Source: Aalborgiella sp040079635
Lineage (GTDB): Bacteria > Pseudomonadota > Gammaproteobacteria > Burkholderiales > Burkholderiaceae_C
DNA length: 7,004 bases
Assembly: GCA_040079635.1 (NCBI GenBank)
Contig: JBEBJY010000099.1
Location: 1-7,004, forward strand
Direction of reading: 5' to 3'
Shown here: one piece after another, positions 5,424 to 7,004 of the stretch
Numbering within the stretch: position 1 is the stretch's first letter
How the letters are laid out: every line of letters starts with the position of its first letter
The notes under the pieces: model-generated
Told to the model about the DNA's origin: nothing
Database searches by the model: none
What the model saw: only the letters and a program-made list of their open reading frames with translations
Program-made: the position numbers and the translations under genes

Positions 5424-6833
5424 ATGAACCAACTCCAACTTTTCCTCCCCTGCGCTGCCGGCGTAGAAGATTTTTTAGCCCAGGAAGTCCACGAGATCAC
5501 CGGCCTGCAGGGCGAAGATCTGCGCGTGATGCGCGGCGGCGTGAATTTGCGCTCCTCTTGGCGCGACGCCATGCGGCTGAACCTCTACAGCCGCCTGTGC
5601 CAGCGTGTGCTGGTGCAGCTGCATTTGGGTGAGTACCGCAACGAGCAAGACTTGTATGAAGCTGCCAGCAATGTGGCTTGGGAGATTTGGTTCACCCCCA
5701 AAGAAAGTTTCAAAATCGAGATCACGGCGCAGCACAGCCCGCTGCAGTCGCTCAATTTTGCGGCGCTCAAAATCAAAGATGCGATTGCCGACCGCTTCCG
5801 CTTCAAAACCGGGATCCGCCCCGATGTCAACACACAATGGCCAGATGCACGGATTTACGCGCATTTAACGACAGATACCGTCACCATCTACATTGACACC
5901 TCGGGCGAGCCGCTATTCAAACGCGGCTGGCGACAAGACACGGGCGAAGCACCATTGAAAGAAACTTTGGCGGCTGCAATGATTGCGGCAAGCGGCTGGG
6001 CGGAGACGATTTATGAGGAATCTGACGATAGCGACGTTGAACCCAGCTTCGCTCCGTTTTACGACCCCTGCTGCGGTAGCGGAACCATCGCCATTGAAGC
6101 AGCACAAATCGCCTGCAACATCGCGCCAGGCTCTACCCGCCGTTTTGGTTTTGAAAAGCTGTTACCGTACCAGCCCCACGTTTGGGACGCTATTAAAAGT
6201 GAAGCTACTCAGGCAGTATTGACGCCGGCTGAGCGTGAAAATATCCAAATTTTTGGCAGTGACGTGTCCTTCCGTATGGTTGACTTTGCGACCCGCAACG
6301 CCGAGCGCGCTGGCGTGGCCGACGTGGTGCAGTTCCGTGGCGGTGACGCGCTGCAACGGATGCCGCCCTGTGAGAACGAGAAGAAAAACGGCATCATGAT
6401 CGTCAACCCGCCGTACGGCGACCGGATTGGCATCAGCGGTGTGGCTGGGCAGAACGCCAGACGCAGTGGTGGGCGGGAGAATTCGCAGCAAAACGGGCAG
6501 CAGAATCAGCGCCAAAACCCGAATCAAAACGCCAATTACAACCCTGATGCTGCGGATTTTGAGCAAGACGGACTATCCGATCAGCCCCGTTTCGGCCAAC
6601 GCGAAACCGCTCAAACTGAAAATGGCGACGAGTTTTTCCCACAATTGTCAGCGCATTGGAAGAAAAACTACGCTGGCTGGACCGCCCATGTTTTGACGCC
6701 AGACATGAAGCTCCCTACCAAAATGCGCCTCAAAGAATCCCGCCGCGTCCCCATGTGGAACGGCCCAATTGAGTGCCGCTTGTTCAGATTTGACATGGTG
6801 GCAGGCTCGGCTCGGGTGAAAAAAGATGCTTAG
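5424..6833 (+). CDS. rlmL: THUMP-domain class I SAM-dependent RNA methyltransferase, RlmL type (23S rRNA m2G2445)
   Basis: The family (COG0116) transfers a methyl group from S-adenosylmethionine to a guanine N2 in 23S rRNA; in E. coli the site is G2445 and the activity is the N-terminal half of the RlmKL fusion. This 469-residue protein corresponds to that half alone. A ferredoxin-like start (residues 1-45) and a THUMP RNA-binding domain (about 46-160) end in the typical SGEPLFKRGWR at 160-170. A Rossmann methyltransferase domain follows, with SAM motif I DPCCGSGTIAIEAA at 214-227, the acidic loop GSD at 278-280 and the catalytic NPPY at 328-331. Its end, KMRLKESRRVPMWNGPIECRLFRFDM, is also family-typical (read as KMRLKESRRVPMWNG and IECRLFRFDM). 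Between NPPYGDRIG and the terminal strands lies an Asn/Gln-rich insertion (about 340-402). ATG 5424 is 35 bases after rpoN; only a weak AAGAAA precedes it. The exact target nucleotide is inferred from the family. Confidence 0.88.
   Translation: MNQLQLFLPCAAGVEDFLAQEVHEITGLQGEDLRVMRGGVNLRSSWRDAMRLNLYSRLCQRVLVQLHLGEYRNEQDLYEAASNVAWEIWFTPKESFKIEITAQHSPLQSLNFAALKIKDAIADRFRFKTGIRPDVNTQWPDARIYAHLTTDTVTIYIDTSGEPLFKRGWRQDTGEAPLKETLAAAMIAASGWAETIYEESDDSDVEPSFAPFYDPCCGSGTIAIEAAQIACNIAPGSTRRFGFEKLLPYQPHVWDAIKSEATQAVLTPAERENIQIFGSDVSFRMVDFATRNAERAGVADVVQFRGGDALQRMPPCENEKKNGIMIVNPPYGDRIGISGVAGQNARRSGGRENSQQNGQQNQRQNPNQNANYNPDAADFEQDGLSDQPRFGQRETAQTENGDEFFPQLSAHWKKNYAGWTAHVLTPDMKLPTKMRLKESRRVPMWNGPIECRLFRFDMVAGSARVKKDA
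6445..6630 (+). other. Low-complexity Asn/Gln-rich insertion within the methyltransferase gene
   Basis: This part of the reading frame encodes about 60 residues (340-402) dominated by Asn, Gln, Arg, Asp and Gly, with the densest run at residues 353-373 (bases 6480-6542). It follows directly on the catalytic NPPYGDRIG motif and ends before the conserved FFPQLSAHWKKNYAGW. In the relatives I remember this place holds a shorter variable linker, so it is probably a flexible loop. The frame stays open and resumes conserved sequence, so it is not a frameshift. Confidence 0.65.
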
Positions 6834-6837
6834 CTGG

Positions 6838-6860
6838 AAAATGGGGTCAGATCACAATTC
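6838..6860 (+). repeat. GGGGTCAGA-type motif, possible remnant or edge of a dispersed repeat
   Basis: The bases AAAATGGGGTCAGATCACAA begin five bases after the methyltransferase stop. Similar AATGGGGTCAGA strings are, from memory, common in environmental proteobacteria around Y1/REP-associated transposases and their repeats. Only one copy is in the window and no transposase is visible, so the assignment is tentative. A partial inverted match, AATTGTG at 6900-6906 against CACAATT at 6853-6859, lies downstream. Confidence 0.3.
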
Positions 6861-6925
6861 AGGAAAGTATTCAATTCGGCGGACAAAACAGGTGGTCGAA
6901 ATTGTGCTCTTGTATCTTCAAGATC

Positions 6926-7004
6926 ATGGACATTTTCAAATTAATTGGCATAGTTGCAACTGACCGTAAAGCAGCTCGCTTTGCGGTCAAGCCGGTTGGA
7001 AGCC
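6926..7004 (+). CDS. Possible start of an unidentified ORF, running off the window
   Basis: From ATG 6926 the frame is open to the last base and encodes 26 residues beginning MDIFKLIGIVATDRKAARF. I do not recognise it. There is no clear ribosome site (only AAGA shortly upstream), the same frame is open back to 6794 by chance, and a strong hairpin lies inside the segment, which argues against coding. The start, if real, is the only gene visible in the 171 bases after the methyltransferase. Treat as a weak candidate. Confidence 0.2.
   Translation, partial: MDIFKLIGIVATDRKAARFAVKPVGS
6961..6989. repeat. Strong hairpin (inverted repeat) in the 3' tail
   Basis: TGACCGTAAAGC (6961-6972) pairs with GCTTTGCGGTCA (6978-6989) over 12 bases with one G-U wobble and a 5-base loop AGCTC. 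No T tract follows on either strand, so it is not a standard intrinsic terminator. It could be a dispersed palindromic element or an RNA structure at the end of the methyltransferase transcript. Confidence 0.6.

Noticed and set aside
6337..6640. Possible frameshift or gene fusion in the methyltransferase
   Set aside because: Conserved sequence resumes in the same frame after the insertion up to the normal C-terminus, so the gene is intact.

Overview
The window reads as an ordinary housekeeping stretch of a betaproteobacterial (Burkholderiales, probably Comamonadaceae-like) chromosome. This rests on protein character: an arginyl-tRNA synthetase ending in a VSAPEKM-type tail, a short single-pass SPOR protein beginning MNNQRGG, an LptB with a small central insertion, and a stand-alone THUMP/RlmL-type methyltransferase. 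Base composition looks close to half G+C by eye (not counted), which is low for that family. Every confident gene is on the + strand and coding density is high. The lineage call is from memory of protein families, not from a search.

Layout. Bases 1-456 are the 3' end of argS. It is followed almost without a gap by a SPOR-domain envelope protein (484-1248, or from 460). After a 123-base spacer comes dsbA (1372-2037), closed by a clear intrinsic terminator (2070-2101). A new transcription unit then appears to start, with an extended -10 candidate at 2115-2123, and carries lptA (2247-2882), lptB (2882-3748, overlapping lptA by one base) and rpoN (3772-5388, GTG start). Thirty-five bases after rpoN lies a 23S rRNA guanine-N2 methyltransferase of the RlmL family (5424-6833). 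The last ~170 bases (6834-7004) look non-coding or repeat-like: they hold a GGGGTCAGA-type motif, a strong hairpin and a weak possible ORF start.

How the genes work together. LptA is the periplasmic bridge protein and LptB the cytoplasmic ATPase of the lipopolysaccharide transport machine. RpoN (sigma-54) is their classical neighbour in Proteobacteria and has no mechanistic role in LPS export. DsbA introduces disulfides into exported proteins; the essential outer-membrane translocon protein LptD is a known DsbA client in E. coli, so dsbA beside lptA is functionally sensible, although the terminator separates them. ArgS and the methyltransferase serve translation; the SPOR protein probably acts at the septal cell wall.

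I see no undescribed defence, mobile or biosynthetic system. The points worth a second look are the absence of lptC and hpf from an otherwise classical lpt-rpoN cluster, an Asn/Gln-rich insertion beside the catalytic motif of the methyltransferase, a Tat-like signal peptide on DsbA, and the repeat-like tail.
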